NCBI GenBank assembly: GCA_035539215.1
Contig: DATLIX010000091.1
Location: forward strand, 65,275 to 129,274
Source: Dongia_B sp035539215
Lineage (GTDB): Bacteria > Pseudomonadota > Alphaproteobacteria > Dongiales > Dongiaceae
Direction: 5' to 3'
DNA: 64,000 bases
Positions within the stretch are counted from its first letter, which is position 1. The number at the start of each line of letters is the position of its first letter. Made by a program: the position numbers and the translations under genes. Below the pieces are notes generated by a model. That model was not told the DNA's origin, ran no database searches, and was given only the letters and a program-made list of their open reading frames with translations. Positions 43,252 to 52,355 of this stretch are shown here, piece after piece.

Positions 43252-45210
43252 TCACGCATCCGCCCGGGCAGCCGGGCGCACCAGATCGATCATATCGCGA
43301 ACGGTGATGCGGTCGCCAACGCCCAGCGCCTGGACCGCCGCGCCGTACATCACGGTATCCTTCGGGCAGGCGACGACGAAAGTGTCGACATCGCCCAAAG
43401 CGAGAGCTTCCTTGATGCGGCTTTCACTCGGGCGCTCGACGGATTTGCTGTCATCCATGAAGATGCGTCCGCCGCCGGCACCGCAGCAGAAACTGTTTTC
43501 CCGGCAGCGGGGCATTTCATGCAGCCTATGGCCGGCGCGCTGGATGATCTGCCGCGGTGCATCGAAGCCGTTGTTGTAGCGACCGAGATAACAGGGGTCA
43601 TGATAGGTCACGACACGACCGGTTTCCGCGACCAGGGATAACGTGCCGGCTTCGATCAGTTCGGCGAGCAGCTGCGTATAATGCACAACCTCGTAATTCT
43701 TGCCGAACAGGCGGTATTCCTGGCGCAGCGCATTCAGGCTGTGCGGGTCCGTCGTCATGATGCGCTTGAAGGAGCACGCATCCAGCGTCTCGATATTCTG
43801 CCGTGCCAAGGTCTCGAACATGACCTCTTCGCCGACCCGACGAACGTCATTGCCGCTGTTCTGTTCCGCCTCGTAGAGAATACCGAAATTGACGCCGCAT
43901 TCGTGCAGGGTTTGCGCCACCTTGACCGTGATCGCCTGCACGCGCGGATCGAACGAGGCGAAATCGCCGACGAACCAGAGGACGTCGACTTCTTCCTTGC
44001 GCGCATCCTTGATCTTGAAAGCGAGATCCTTGGTCCATTTGGCCCGCTGCCGCGCCGGCTTTCCCAGCGAATTGCCATTGCGCTGCAGGCTGGTCAGTGC
44101 ATCCTGCAACATCGGCTCGACCGCGCCTTCCTCAACTAGGCTGCGCCGCATCTCGATGATCTTGGTCATCGGCTCGATCCGCACCGGACAGACCTCGATA
44201 CAGGCGCGGCAGGAGGTGCAGGCCCACAACGTCTCCTTGCTGATCACGCCGCCGATCAGCGGCACATCCCGCTCCTCCCCGCGTTCCCGGGCGATCATGT
44301 GATCGCGCAGGTTCATGATCACCTTCTTGGGGCTGAGCGGCAGACCGGCGGCATGCGCCGGGCAGGCCTCCTGGCACCGGCCGCATTCCGTGCAGGAGAC
44401 CAGATCGAGTTTGTGTTTCCAGCTGAACTGATCGATATCGGCAACGCCGGCACTTTTGTCCTGGGGGGTCAGCGCCGACACGGCTCCCTTGGGCAGCAGG
44501 CTGCGAAGATAGATATTCGGGATCGCCAGGAACATATGGCGATGTTTCGAGCCGGGGATATAGATCAGGAAGCCGAGAACGACACAGATATGCGCCCAAT
44601 AGAAGGCCGCCGCCCCGCGGGCGGCGGTGGCCGGATCCAGCGAAAAGAGGCCCAGCAATGTCGCCAGGCCCGTGCTGACCGGCCGCCAGGCTGAGGCATG
44701 CCCAACCTCGGCGAGACGAAAGGCATTTTCCAGCAGCATGGTACAGACGACGCCGGAAACCATCACATAGATGAACCAGGCATCGGCCGCGTTCGAGCCG
44801 GCAAACCGGGCCGGCTTCAGAAAGGCGCGCTGATAGGCGGCCATCAGCAGCGCGGCGATGACGACAAGGGCAAAGACATCCTGTGCCAAGGCAATCCAGC
44901 TATTGCCGCCGATCGGTTCCAGAGAAAAGCCGGGAATAAGACCGGAGCCGAAGCTCTGGATGATGGCGCTGAAAAGTACGACGAAGCCGCAGAACATCAT
45001 CGCGTGCAGCGTACCGGAATAGCGCTTGCGGAAGAGCCGCCGATGGAGCCCGACATCGGTGGCGACGCCGGCCAGCCGCTCGCCGGCACCCTCAACAGGC
45101 TGGCTACGCGGCGCGCGAAGCACCGGTGCCAAAATCCGGTAGAAGCGCAGGCCCGATATCGTCACCGTGCCGAGGAGCAGCAGGATGAGCACGATCTGGG
45201 TAGTCGGCAT
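43252..45210 (-). CDS. Membrane Fe-S oxidoreductase, EtfD-like (ETF:quinone link)
   Basis: 652 residues. N-terminal half: about five membrane segments (residues 5-25, 70-92, 108-128, 145-165, 203-222) with His residues able to bind haem b, as in NarI-like domains. Then two 4Fe-4S motifs, CTECGRCQEACP (Cys273-283) and CTSCRACIEVCP (Cys331-341), and two CCG-type cysteine-rich repeats, the last with HDPCYLG and CRENSFCCGAGGGR. This is the HdrD-like architecture of mycobacterial EtfD (Rv0338c) and DgcB proteins, which pass electrons from an ETF to quinone. It sits 1 bp behind etfA, so it should take electrons from this ETF. Confidence 0.9.
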   Translation of the reverse strand: MPTTQIVLILLLLGTVTISGLRFYRILAPVLRAPRSQPVEGAGERLAGVATDVGLHRRLFRKRYSGTLHAMMFCGFVVLFSAIIQSFGSGLIPGFSLEPIGGNSWIALAQDVFALVVIAALLMAAYQRAFLKPARFAGSNAADAWFIYVMVSGVVCTMLLENAFRLAEVGHASAWRPVSTGLATLLGLFSLDPATAARGAAAFYWAHICVVLGFLIYIPGSKHRHMFLAIPNIYLRSLLPKGAVSALTPQDKSAGVADIDQFSWKHKLDLVSCTECGRCQEACPAHAAGLPLSPKKVIMNLRDHMIARERGEERDVPLIGGVISKETLWACTSCRACIEVCPVRIEPMTKIIEMRRSLVEEGAVEPMLQDALTSLQRNGNSLGKPARQRAKWTKDLAFKIKDARKEEVDVLWFVGDFASFDPRVQAITVKVAQTLHECGVNFGILYEAEQNSGNDVRRVGEEVMFETLARQNIETLDACSFKRIMTTDPHSLNALRQEYRLFGKNYEVVHYTQLLAELIEAGTLSLVAETGRVVTYHDPCYLGRYNNGFDAPRQIIQRAGHRLHEMPRCRENSFCCGAGGGRIFMDDSKSVERPSESRIKEALALGDVDTFVVACPKDTVMYGAAVQALGVGDRITVRDMIDLVRPAARADA

Positions 45211-45211
45211 G

Positions 45212-46180
45212 TCAGCGAGCCCTCTGGCTCAGCGCATCCTTGAAAGCCGGCAGGAAGTCGGCCACGTCAACATGGGCGCCGATATGCGCGTGATCGAAGA
45301 TCGGCGCCTTGGCATCGGTATTGATCGCGACGATGCAACCGGATGTCCCCATGCCCTCGATATGCTCGGGGGCCCCTGAAACACCCAAAGCGACATAGAG
45401 CTGCGGCTTGACCTTGCGGCCCGACTTTCCGACCTGGCGTTCCTTGGGAAGCCAGCCGATATCGATGATCGGCCGGCTTCCGACCAGTTCGCCGCCCATC
45501 AGTCCGGCGACCTCCCGCGCTTCGACAATCGCGTCTTCGTCGCCGATTCCGCGGCCGACGCAGAGCAGGCGATCCGCCTTGGTGATGTCGACAGCGTTTG
45601 GATCCGGCTGAGTCGCCGAGGCAAAAGTTATCCGGTTTGCCGCCGAGCCTGAGGGAAGCTGAAGCTCGGTCACCTCCGCTTGCCGCGACTGGCCCGATGA
45701 GCCTTCGCTGAAGGTGCCGGCATTGACCAGGAGCACCGCCGGAAGCTCCGTCTCCGTTGTCGCAACCAGCTTGCCGCCATAGACCTGGTTATCGACGTTC
45801 AGCTTGCCGCCGACTGCGCGGATCGCCGTGCAGTAGCTGAGCAGCGGCAGATTCCGTTGGATCGCGATGACGGGACCGAGATCGAGACCCGAGGTTGTAT
45901 AGCCGAGCAGGATCAGGTCCGGTTGGGCCGTCTCGACGGCCGCCGCCATGAGGACAGCGTGCAATTGCGGATTATAAACTGCTCTTTCGGCAGCGGGTCC
46001 GGTCAGGACCCGATCGGCATCGAGATCGAGAACGGAGGAAACATCGCCTCCGAAATATGCGAGCTCCACCCGCCCGTCGGCGCCGGCCAATTGCCTGGCA
46101 CCCTGCGCCAGCTCTCGAGCAATCGTTGTCGGCCTGCTGTCGAGGCTATCGACATAGACGAGAATATTCATTTTCTTCAC
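45212..46180 (-). CDS. etfA: Electron transfer flavoprotein, alpha subunit
   Basis: 322 residues. Start taken at the GTG that overlaps etfB by 4 bp; an ATG three codons later is possible. The C-terminal FAD-binding domain is clear (GSRPIIDIGWLPKERQVGKS, VSGAPEHIEGMGTSGCIVAI, DAKAPIFDHAHIG). The N-terminal domain is the usual ETF alpha/beta fold. It receives electrons from flavoprotein dehydrogenases through the FAD and passes them to the Fe-S protein encoded next. The pair differs from housekeeping etfBA, which would normally sit with beta-oxidation genes. Confidence 0.93.
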   Translation of the reverse strand: MKKMNILVYVDSLDSRPTTIARELAQGARQLAGADGRVELAYFGGDVSSVLDLDADRVLTGPAAERAVYNPQLHAVLMAAAVETAQPDLILLGYTTSGLDLGPVIAIQRNLPLLSYCTAIRAVGGKLNVDNQVYGGKLVATTETELPAVLLVNAGTFSEGSSGQSRQAEVTELQLPSGSAANRITFASATQPDPNAVDITKADRLLCVGRGIGDEDAIVEAREVAGLMGGELVGSRPIIDIGWLPKERQVGKSGRKVKPQLYVALGVSGAPEHIEGMGTSGCIVAINTDAKAPIFDHAHIGAHVDVADFLPAFKDALSQRAR

Positions 46181-46941
46181 CCCAGAAGTCCGCGTGTAGC
46201 CAAGATCTCGACGAGCTTTTCAGCGACCTGCTCCGCTGAACCATCAAGCATCTCGGCGCTGGACGCCCGCTCGGGAACCTTCAGCTGCTGCACCGACTGG
46301 ATGATCGCATCACCCGGCAATGTCGCCTCAGTCTTGTTGATCGTGGCCGAGCTGGCCTGCCGGAGCTTGCTGCCCGAGACATAACGCGGTGGCTTGGAGG
46401 CCGTCTGGATACCAAGAACGACAGGCGTGACGGCTTCAAACCGGGCCGCGTAGCCGCCGCTATATTCCTGGGCAACGGTCAGACGACCGGCCCCGGCAAC
46501 GATTCCATTCACCGCATTCAACACGGGCCAGCCCAGCGAGCCGGCGAGGAACGGCGCCAATTGCCCAAACACATCTTCGGGCGTCTGCACGCCCGTGAGG
46601 ACGATATCTACACCGAGCTGCTCGATGATGGGCTTGAGCAACACCGCCGCGGCACGCGACGGAACCACCGGGCCGAGATCGTGACCAACCAGAACAGCCT
46701 CATCGGCGCCACGGGCGACTGCCGTCTGCAACTGACGTTCGGCACCTTCCCCCGCCAAGGCAATGGCCGTCACCTTTGCGCTGGTCTGTTCCTTGATCAG
46801 AACAGCTTCCTCCAATGCATGATCATCGAATTCGTTGAGCTTGAGGCCGACCCATTCCCGATCAATCTCGCAGCCGCTTTCGGCAATCTCGAGTTCTTCG
46901 GCAAGATCCGGGACAATACGAAGTACTACCGCAATATGCAT
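46177..46941 (-). CDS. etfB: Electron transfer flavoprotein, beta subunit
   Basis: 254 residues, ATG preceded by GGGGAGGCGCA. The AMP-binding ETF beta fold is visible: LKLNEFDDHALEEAVLIKEQ, VTAIALAGEGAERQLQTAVA, DIVLTGVQTPEDVFGQLAPF. The C-terminus is atypical beyond residue 190. First gene of etfB-etfA-etfD, divergent from the GMC genes with a shared 230-bp promoter region that carries the GntR-type palindromes. Confidence 0.9.
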   Translation of the reverse strand: MHIAVVLRIVPDLAEELEIAESGCEIDREWVGLKLNEFDDHALEEAVLIKEQTSAKVTAIALAGEGAERQLQTAVARGADEAVLVGHDLGPVVPSRAAAVLLKPIIEQLGVDIVLTGVQTPEDVFGQLAPFLAGSLGWPVLNAVNGIVAGAGRLTVAQEYSGGYAARFEAVTPVVLGIQTASKPPRYVSGSKLRQASSATINKTEATLPGDAIIQSVQQLKVPERASSAEMLDGSAEQVAEKLVEILATRGLLG

Positions 46942-47058
46942 TGCGCCTCCCCTTTACGCGCGCCGATTGAACCGGTCGCCCACGCGTACGGCACAGACGA
47001 TCCACCGCGGCGACTTCTGTAGATTCTTTGCTGCCTCATACAAAAACTCGGCGCCGAA

Positions 47059-47082
47059 GTTGTCAACTATAATGTCGACAAT
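47059..47082. promoter_or_regulatory. Two adjacent 12-bp palindromes in the etf/GMC divergent promoter
   Basis: GTTGTCAACTAT (47059-47070) directly followed by AATGTCGACAAT (47071-47082), each matching ATTGTCAACAAT at 10 of 12 positions (the second on the minus strand). A further half-site ATTGTCAG follows at 47083. The perfect copy lies at 58904 in the other divergent promoter of this locus, so a GntR protein may bind both. Confidence 0.6.
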
Positions 47083-47171
47083 ATTGTCAGAACGATTCCG
47101 ATGTGCCATGTTTGGGGCAAGAAAAATAAGTCGCCGCGCCGAAAGGCCGGCATGTCGCGGGGAGAAACAGC

Positions 47172-48806
47172 ATGACATCAAGTACCACCAGACCGCCCAA
47201 AACCGCCGATGTGCTGATCATCGGCGCCGGGGCTTCCGGATCGGTCGCGGCCAAGCATCTGTCGGAAAATGGCTTCAGCGTCGTCTGCCTGGAGCAGGGC
47301 GGGCGCGTCGACAATGCGGAATTCTGGGGCGACAAGCCGGAATGGGAACTGATGTCGCAGAAGCGCTGGCACCCCAATCCCAATGTCCGCGACCTGGAGC
47401 AGGATTACCCGATCGACACGTCGGACTCTGACGTCAACCCGTTGATGTACAGTGCCGTCGGCGGCAGCACGATTTTGTATGCCGCGCATTGGCAGCGTTT
47501 CATGCCGTCGGATTTTCGCGTGAAGACCCTCGATGGCGTCGCCGACGACTGGCCCTTCACCTACGAAGAACTCGAGCCGTTCTATGACCAGATGGACATG
47601 GAGATGGGTGTTTCCGCCCTGAACGGCGATCCCGCTTATCCGGCCGGAAAAGCAGCGCCGCTGCCGCCCTTGCCGATCGGCAAGATCGGCATGAAGGCAG
47701 CCGAGGGCATGAACAAACTGGGCTGGCATTGGTGGCCCGCACCCAATGCGATCCCCTCCAAGCCTTATGGTGGCCGCAATCAATGTGTGCGCCGCGGCAC
47801 TTGCCTCACCGGCTGCCCGGAGCGCGCCAAGGCATCCTTCGATCACACCCATTGGCCACAGGCTCTGAAGAGCGGAGTCGTCCTGATCACTGGCGCCCGC
47901 GTGCGTGAAATCACCGTCGACAAGGACGGCCTCGCCAATGGCGCCACCTATATCGACCGGACCGGTCGCGAGCGTCACCAGCAGGCCGGCATCGTCATTG
48001 TCTGCGCCAATGGCGTCGGCACGCCCCGCCTGTTGCTGTTGTCGACCTCGGGACGTTTTGCCAATGGCCTTGCCAATTCATCGGGTCTCGTCGGCAAGAA
48101 CCTGATGATGCATCCCTATGCCGCCGTCACCGGCTATTTCGACGAGCCGCTGGAAAGCTGGCTTGGCCCGGCCGGTCAGACCATCCAGTCGATGCAGTTC
48201 TATGAAACCGACAAGTCACGTGGTTTCGTGCGCGGCGCCAAATGGCAGGTGATGCCCTCCGGCGGGCCGCTCGGCATGCGTGCGGCCTATGGCGGCAAGC
48301 CACTGGAAGAAGCCTGGGGTGCCAATCTCCACCGTAATACCCGGAAGGTTTTCGGGCGGGCCTTCGAATGGGGCATCATCGCCGAGGATCTGCCGGACGA
48401 GACCAATGCCGTTGTCCTGCATTCCTCGCTCAAGGACAGCGACGGCATAGCCGCGCCGAAGATCGTCTACAAGAATTCGGACAACACGAAGAAGCTGATC
48501 GACTTCCATCTCGAGCGCGCCAAGGAAGCCACCCTGGCGGCGGGTGCGGTCGATATTTCCCTGACGCCGCTGATGCGTGATTGCGGCTGGCATCTGATGG
48601 GAACCTGCCGCATGGGCACCGATCCGCAGCGATCGGTCGTCGATCAATATGGGCGAAGCCACGACGTGCCGAATCTCTTCATCTATGACGGCAGCGTCTT
48701 CGTCACCTCATCCGGCTTCAACCCGACCGGGACGATCGCCGCCGTGGCTCTCCGCTCGGTCAAGCACCTGATCGCCAACCGCCGTAACCAGAAGGTGGCA
48801 GCATGA
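47172..48806 (+). CDS. GMC-family oxidoreductase (sugar/polyol dehydrogenase type), first copy
   Basis: 544 residues, with GGGGAGAAACAGC before the ATG. No signal peptide, so probably cytosolic. FAD-binding GAGASGSVAAKHL (residues 18-30), PNVRDLEQDYPI, the Cys-containing CVRRGTCLTGCPERAK, and the GMC C-terminus WHLMGTCRMGTDPQRS with the catalytic His and GFNPTGTI with the catalytic Asn. It is of the gluconate/glucoside-dehydrogenase large-subunit type and overlaps the small-subunit gene by 4 bp. It should oxidise a secondary or anomeric hydroxyl of a sugar-like substrate. No cytochrome c subunit is encoded nearby; ETF genes are divergent. Confidence 0.9.
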   Translation: MTSSTTRPPKTADVLIIGAGASGSVAAKHLSENGFSVVCLEQGGRVDNAEFWGDKPEWELMSQKRWHPNPNVRDLEQDYPIDTSDSDVNPLMYSAVGGSTILYAAHWQRFMPSDFRVKTLDGVADDWPFTYEELEPFYDQMDMEMGVSALNGDPAYPAGKAAPLPPLPIGKIGMKAAEGMNKLGWHWWPAPNAIPSKPYGGRNQCVRRGTCLTGCPERAKASFDHTHWPQALKSGVVLITGARVREITVDKDGLANGATYIDRTGRERHQQAGIVIVCANGVGTPRLLLLSTSGRFANGLANSSGLVGKNLMMHPYAAVTGYFDEPLESWLGPAGQTIQSMQFYETDKSRGFVRGAKWQVMPSGGPLGMRAAYGGKPLEEAWGANLHRNTRKVFGRAFEWGIIAEDLPDETNAVVLHSSLKDSDGIAAPKIVYKNSDNTKKLIDFHLERAKEATLAAGAVDISLTPLMRDCGWHLMGTCRMGTDPQRSVVDQYGRSHDVPNLFIYDGSVFVTSSGFNPTGTIAAVALRSVKHLIANRRNQKVAA

Positions 48807-49231
48807 CGACGACCCTCGACGCCAGGCTTCGGGAAACCTTCGCCGCCATCGCCGACGTGCTGATCCCGAACGCCGAAGGCATGCCGGCCGCCAGCGAAGT
48901 CAAGGTGCATGAGACGATGCTGGACCATATCGTCGCCTTGCGCCCCGACCTTCGCGAGGACCTTCTGCGTGGCCTCACCAAGGCCGCCGGCCGCAACGCG
49001 ACCGAAGCCGCCAATGACCTGAACAAGACCGACGCCGCGGCCCTGAGCGCCATCGGCCTGGTGGCTTCGGCCGGATACTACATGACACCACGGATACGCG
49101 AATTGATCGGCTATCCAGGCCAGGAGAGCCGTCCCGATTCCGACCCTGATGCCGTGCCTGAATATGTCAAGAACGGGATGCTGCAGCAGGTGATCGATCG
49201 CGGCCCGATTTTTAAACCAACACCCAAATAA
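48803..49231 (+). CDS. Gluconate 2-dehydrogenase subunit 3-like protein, first copy
   Basis: 142 residues, helical. Ends with IGYPGQES and RGPIFKPTPK, both also seen in the second copy. Small subunits of this family (Gluconate_2-dh3) normally have a Tat signal that carries the whole complex to the periplasm; this one starts directly with MTTTLDARLRETFAAIADVL and has none. It overlaps the GMC gene by 4 bp and is probably needed to fold or stabilise that flavoprotein. Confidence 0.87.
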   Translation: MTTTLDARLRETFAAIADVLIPNAEGMPAASEVKVHETMLDHIVALRPDLREDLLRGLTKAAGRNATEAANDLNKTDAAALSAIGLVASAGYYMTPRIRELIGYPGQESRPDSDPDAVPEYVKNGMLQQVIDRGPIFKPTPK

Positions 49232-49272
49232 GCACACCAAGTAAGAACGTCTCATTTTCCGGGGAGGGAACC

Positions 49273-50943
49273 ATGGCGGCCACGCAGATGGCCGGCACGA
49301 TGCGTGCTGGCCGCGACGAAGTAGCTGACGTTTTGATTATCGGTGCAGGCCCTTCAGGGTCGGTGACGGCGAAGCATCTGTCCCAGGCCGGCTTCAAGGT
49401 TGTGTGCCTGGAACAGGGGCATATGCCGGACGCCAATCGCTATCCGGGCCGCCGGCCGGAATGGGAGCTGGTCACGCAAAAGCAGTGGCATCCCAACCCC
49501 AACTATCGGGACATGCCGCGGGACTATCCCATCAACACCAAGGAATCGGATGTCAACCCGCTGATGTTCTGCGGCGTCGGCGGCAGCGCGACACTCTATG
49601 CCGGCCACTGGACGCCGTTTCTGCCATCGGATTTCAAGGTCCGGTCGCTTGACGGCGTGGCTGATGACTGGCCCTTCTCATATGAAGATGTCCAGCCATT
49701 CCTCGAAGAGATCGAGCGGGAGGTTGGGGTTTCCGGCCTGGCCGGCAATCCCGCCTATCCGACCAAGATGGCCTATCCGACACCGCCGCTGCCCATTGGC
49801 AAGGTCGGCCGCAAGGCCGCGGAATGCATGGATAAGATGGGCTGGCACTGGTGGCCCGGCACCAACGCCATCCCGTCGGTCGCCTATAACGGGCTCAATG
49901 CCTGCGTGCGTCGCGGCACGTGCATGAGCGGCTGTCCGGAAGGCGCCAAATCGACCACCGATCTGACCCACTGGCCCCACGCCCTCAAAGCCGGCGCGCG
50001 CCTCGTCACCGGGGCGCGGGTGCGAGAGATCACCGTTGACGAGCGCGGCCTTGCCACCGGCGCCATCTATATCGATGAGAATGGCCGTGAGCGCCGGCAG
50101 AAGGCCAGCACCGTCATTCTTTGCGCCAATGGCATCGGCACGCCGCGGCTGCTGCTTCTCTCGAAATCGGCCAGATTTCCCGACGGCCTGGCGAATTCGA
50201 CCGGCCTGGTCGGCAAGCGCCTGATGATGCATCCCTTCTCCGCCATCCAGGCCACGTTCGACGAGGATCTGGAGTCCTGGCGCGGCCCCTTCGGCCAGAA
50301 CATCTCCTCCTTCGAATTTTACGAAACGGACGAGCGGCGCGGCTTCGTGCGGGGCGCCAAATGGGGCGCGATGCCGGGCGGCGGTCCTTTGGGCGCGACC
50401 AGCTTCGTCGGCTCCAAGGTCTTCACCGATCCCAATGCGCGGGTCGAGGATATGTGGGGCACCAATCTCCATGATCTGGTGGCGCGGCGCTTCGGTCATA
50501 CCCTGGTCTGGGGCATCATCGGCGAGGATCTGCCGGAGGAATCCAACCAGGTTCTGCTCGACCCGGATATGACCGATACCGATGGGATTCCGGCACCGCG
50601 ACTGGTCTACAAGGTCAGCGAAAATTCAAACCGGATGCTGAAGTTCCACGAAGAAAAGTGCGTCGAAGCCTGCAAGACGGGCGGTGCGATCGAGGTGTCC
50701 GTTGTCCACCAGATGCGCGATACCGGCTGGCATCTGCTGGGTACGACGATGATGGGTACCGACCCAAAGAGGTCCGTCGTCAATGAATGGGGCCAATCGC
50801 ATGATGTCCCCAATCTCTTCGTATTTGATGGCAGCACCTTCCCGACCTCGGCGGGCCTTAACCCGACGGCAACGATCATGACCGTCGCCTTGCGCCAGTC
50901 GCGTCATCTCATTGCGCAACGTCGCAACCAGGAGGCCGCATAA
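49273..50943 (+). CDS. GMC-family oxidoreductase (sugar/polyol dehydrogenase type), second copy
   Basis: 556 residues, collinear with the first copy along its length: GAGPSGSVTAKHLSQAGF, HPNPNYRDMPRDYPI, CVRRGTCMSGCPEGAK, WHLLGTTMMGTDPKRS and GLNPTATI. No export signal. Differences cluster in the middle (about residues 345-395, where the second copy has a longer loop), which faces the substrate pocket in GMC enzymes, so the pairs may differ in substrate. It overlaps its small-subunit gene by one base (TAATG). Confidence 0.9.
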   Translation: MAATQMAGTMRAGRDEVADVLIIGAGPSGSVTAKHLSQAGFKVVCLEQGHMPDANRYPGRRPEWELVTQKQWHPNPNYRDMPRDYPINTKESDVNPLMFCGVGGSATLYAGHWTPFLPSDFKVRSLDGVADDWPFSYEDVQPFLEEIEREVGVSGLAGNPAYPTKMAYPTPPLPIGKVGRKAAECMDKMGWHWWPGTNAIPSVAYNGLNACVRRGTCMSGCPEGAKSTTDLTHWPHALKAGARLVTGARVREITVDERGLATGAIYIDENGRERRQKASTVILCANGIGTPRLLLLSKSARFPDGLANSTGLVGKRLMMHPFSAIQATFDEDLESWRGPFGQNISSFEFYETDERRGFVRGAKWGAMPGGGPLGATSFVGSKVFTDPNARVEDMWGTNLHDLVARRFGHTLVWGIIGEDLPEESNQVLLDPDMTDTDGIPAPRLVYKVSENSNRMLKFHEEKCVEACKTGGAIEVSVVHQMRDTGWHLLGTTMMGTDPKRSVVNEWGQSHDVPNLFVFDGSTFPTSAGLNPTATIMTVALRQSRHLIAQRRNQEAA

Positions 50944-51377
50944 TGTCGACGCCAAAGCAGCTCACGCCCGAGTTACGCCAGCTCTTCGGCGAAATCGCCG
51001 ATCTTCTGATTCCCGCCTATAAGAACATGCCGTCGGCCACCTCTGTCGGCGCGCATCAGAAGCTTCTTGACGATGTGCTCGACTTTCGCCCTGACATCGG
51101 CGAGGCCTTTTACCGCGGCCTCGGCGCAATCAAATCCGGGCTGATTTCGGAAGATCTCAATGCCCTTTACCGGGCAGATGCGGAGGCCTTCGGCGCGATC
51201 AGCCTGGCCGCCTCCGGCGCTTACTATATGGCGCCGGAAGTGCGGACGGCCTTGGGCTATCCCGGGCAGGAATCCCTGACCTATGATCCGCACGCAACGC
51301 CGGATTATCTGGTCGATCATCTGCTGGAACGGGTAGCCCGTCGCGGGCCGATCTACCGGCCGACGCCGGCAGGTTAA
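50943..51377 (+). CDS. Gluconate 2-dehydrogenase subunit 3-like protein, second copy
   Basis: 144 residues, paralogue of the gene at 48803: ELRQLFGEIADLLIPAYKNM at the start, LGYPGQES and RGPIYRPTPAG at the end. No Tat signal. Serves the second GMC enzyme by position. Confidence 0.87.
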   Translation: MSTPKQLTPELRQLFGEIADLLIPAYKNMPSATSVGAHQKLLDDVLDFRPDIGEAFYRGLGAIKSGLISEDLNALYRADAEAFGAISLAASGAYYMAPEVRTALGYPGQESLTYDPHATPDYLVDHLLERVARRGPIYRPTPAG

Positions 51378-51451
51378 GCCCCTTCCGGCACCCGGCCATC
51401 ACTGCCGCGAAGCGACGAGCAACCGCCTATCCATCCAGATCGGAACGCAGC

Positions 51452-52345
51452 TTGAACATCCCTTTCTGCGCCCCAGCTGACTTCGCCCCGAAACCCCCGC
51501 GGACAAGATTGCCCGCGGGGACAATCGATACGCATTTTCATGTCTTCGGGCCGGATGCGAAATATCCCTATGCGCCCGATAGGACCTATACGCCGCCAGA
51601 GGCGAGCCTCGCCGCCTATGAGCATCTGGCCGACATGATCGGCATATCGCGCGCGGTCATCGTCCAGCCAAGTGTCTACGGAACGGATAACAGCCGCATC
51701 CTGGCCGCGATGCAGGAGAGCCGCATCCCGATGCGGGCCGTCGCGGTGATCGATCCCTCAACGCCGGACTCCGAACTTGAAGCCTTGCGGGCGCAAGGCG
51801 TCTGCGGGGCGCGGATCAATCTCGTCTTTAACCGGGCGGAAAGCTTCAAAATTGCGGGCAAGCTTGCCGATATGGTACGGGACCTCGGCTGGCATCTCCA
51901 GTTTCTGGCCGATGTCTCCCAGATCCCGGATCTGGCGCGATCGGTCGCCGCATTGCGCCTGCCTGTCGTCTTCGATCATCTCGGCCATGTTCCGGCAGGT
52001 CATGGCGTCGGCGACCCAGGCTTCCAGGATCTCCTGGCACTGCTGCGGGACGGCATCACCTGGGTCAAGCTGTCCGGCGCGTACCGGGCCACCGCGCGAA
52101 CCCATCCGCCCTATGACGACATCGCGCCCTTCGCCCAGGCGCTGATTGCCGCCAATCCGACGCGCGTGCTCTGGGGCAGCGACTGGCCGCATCCCTCGAT
52201 ACCCGTGCCGATGCCGAATGACGGCGATCTTGTCGATATGACGATGGGCTGGGTCGCGGATTCAGCCTTGCGGCACAGGCTTTTCATCGCCAATGCCGAA
52301 AAGCTCTACGGCTTTGAACCGGTCGCGGAAAGAAGCGGTTACTGA
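51452..52345 (+). CDS. COG3618-type amidohydrolase (sugar lactonase / PDC hydrolase-like)
   Basis: 297 residues from a TTG with GGAA upstream. Amidohydrolase (TIM barrel) of the LigI/COG3618 branch: the HxH metal motif in GTIDTHFHVFGPD (residues about 24-34), RINLVFNRAESF, PVVFDHLGHVP, VKLSGAYR and the late Asp in VLWGSDWPHP. Characterised members hydrolyse lactones: 2-pyrone-4,6-dicarboxylate, L-fucono- and L-rhamnonolactone, galactarolactone. A lactonase acting on the product of the adjacent GMC dehydrogenases is the simplest reading. Confidence 0.88.
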   Translation: MNIPFCAPADFAPKPPRTRLPAGTIDTHFHVFGPDAKYPYAPDRTYTPPEASLAAYEHLADMIGISRAVIVQPSVYGTDNSRILAAMQESRIPMRAVAVIDPSTPDSELEALRAQGVCGARINLVFNRAESFKIAGKLADMVRDLGWHLQFLADVSQIPDLARSVAALRLPVVFDHLGHVPAGHGVGDPGFQDLLALLRDGITWVKLSGAYRATARTHPPYDDIAPFAQALIAANPTRVLWGSDWPHPSIPVPMPNDGDLVDMTMGWVADSALRHRLFIANAEKLYGFEPVAERSGY

Positions 52346-52355
52346 GAGGGATTCG

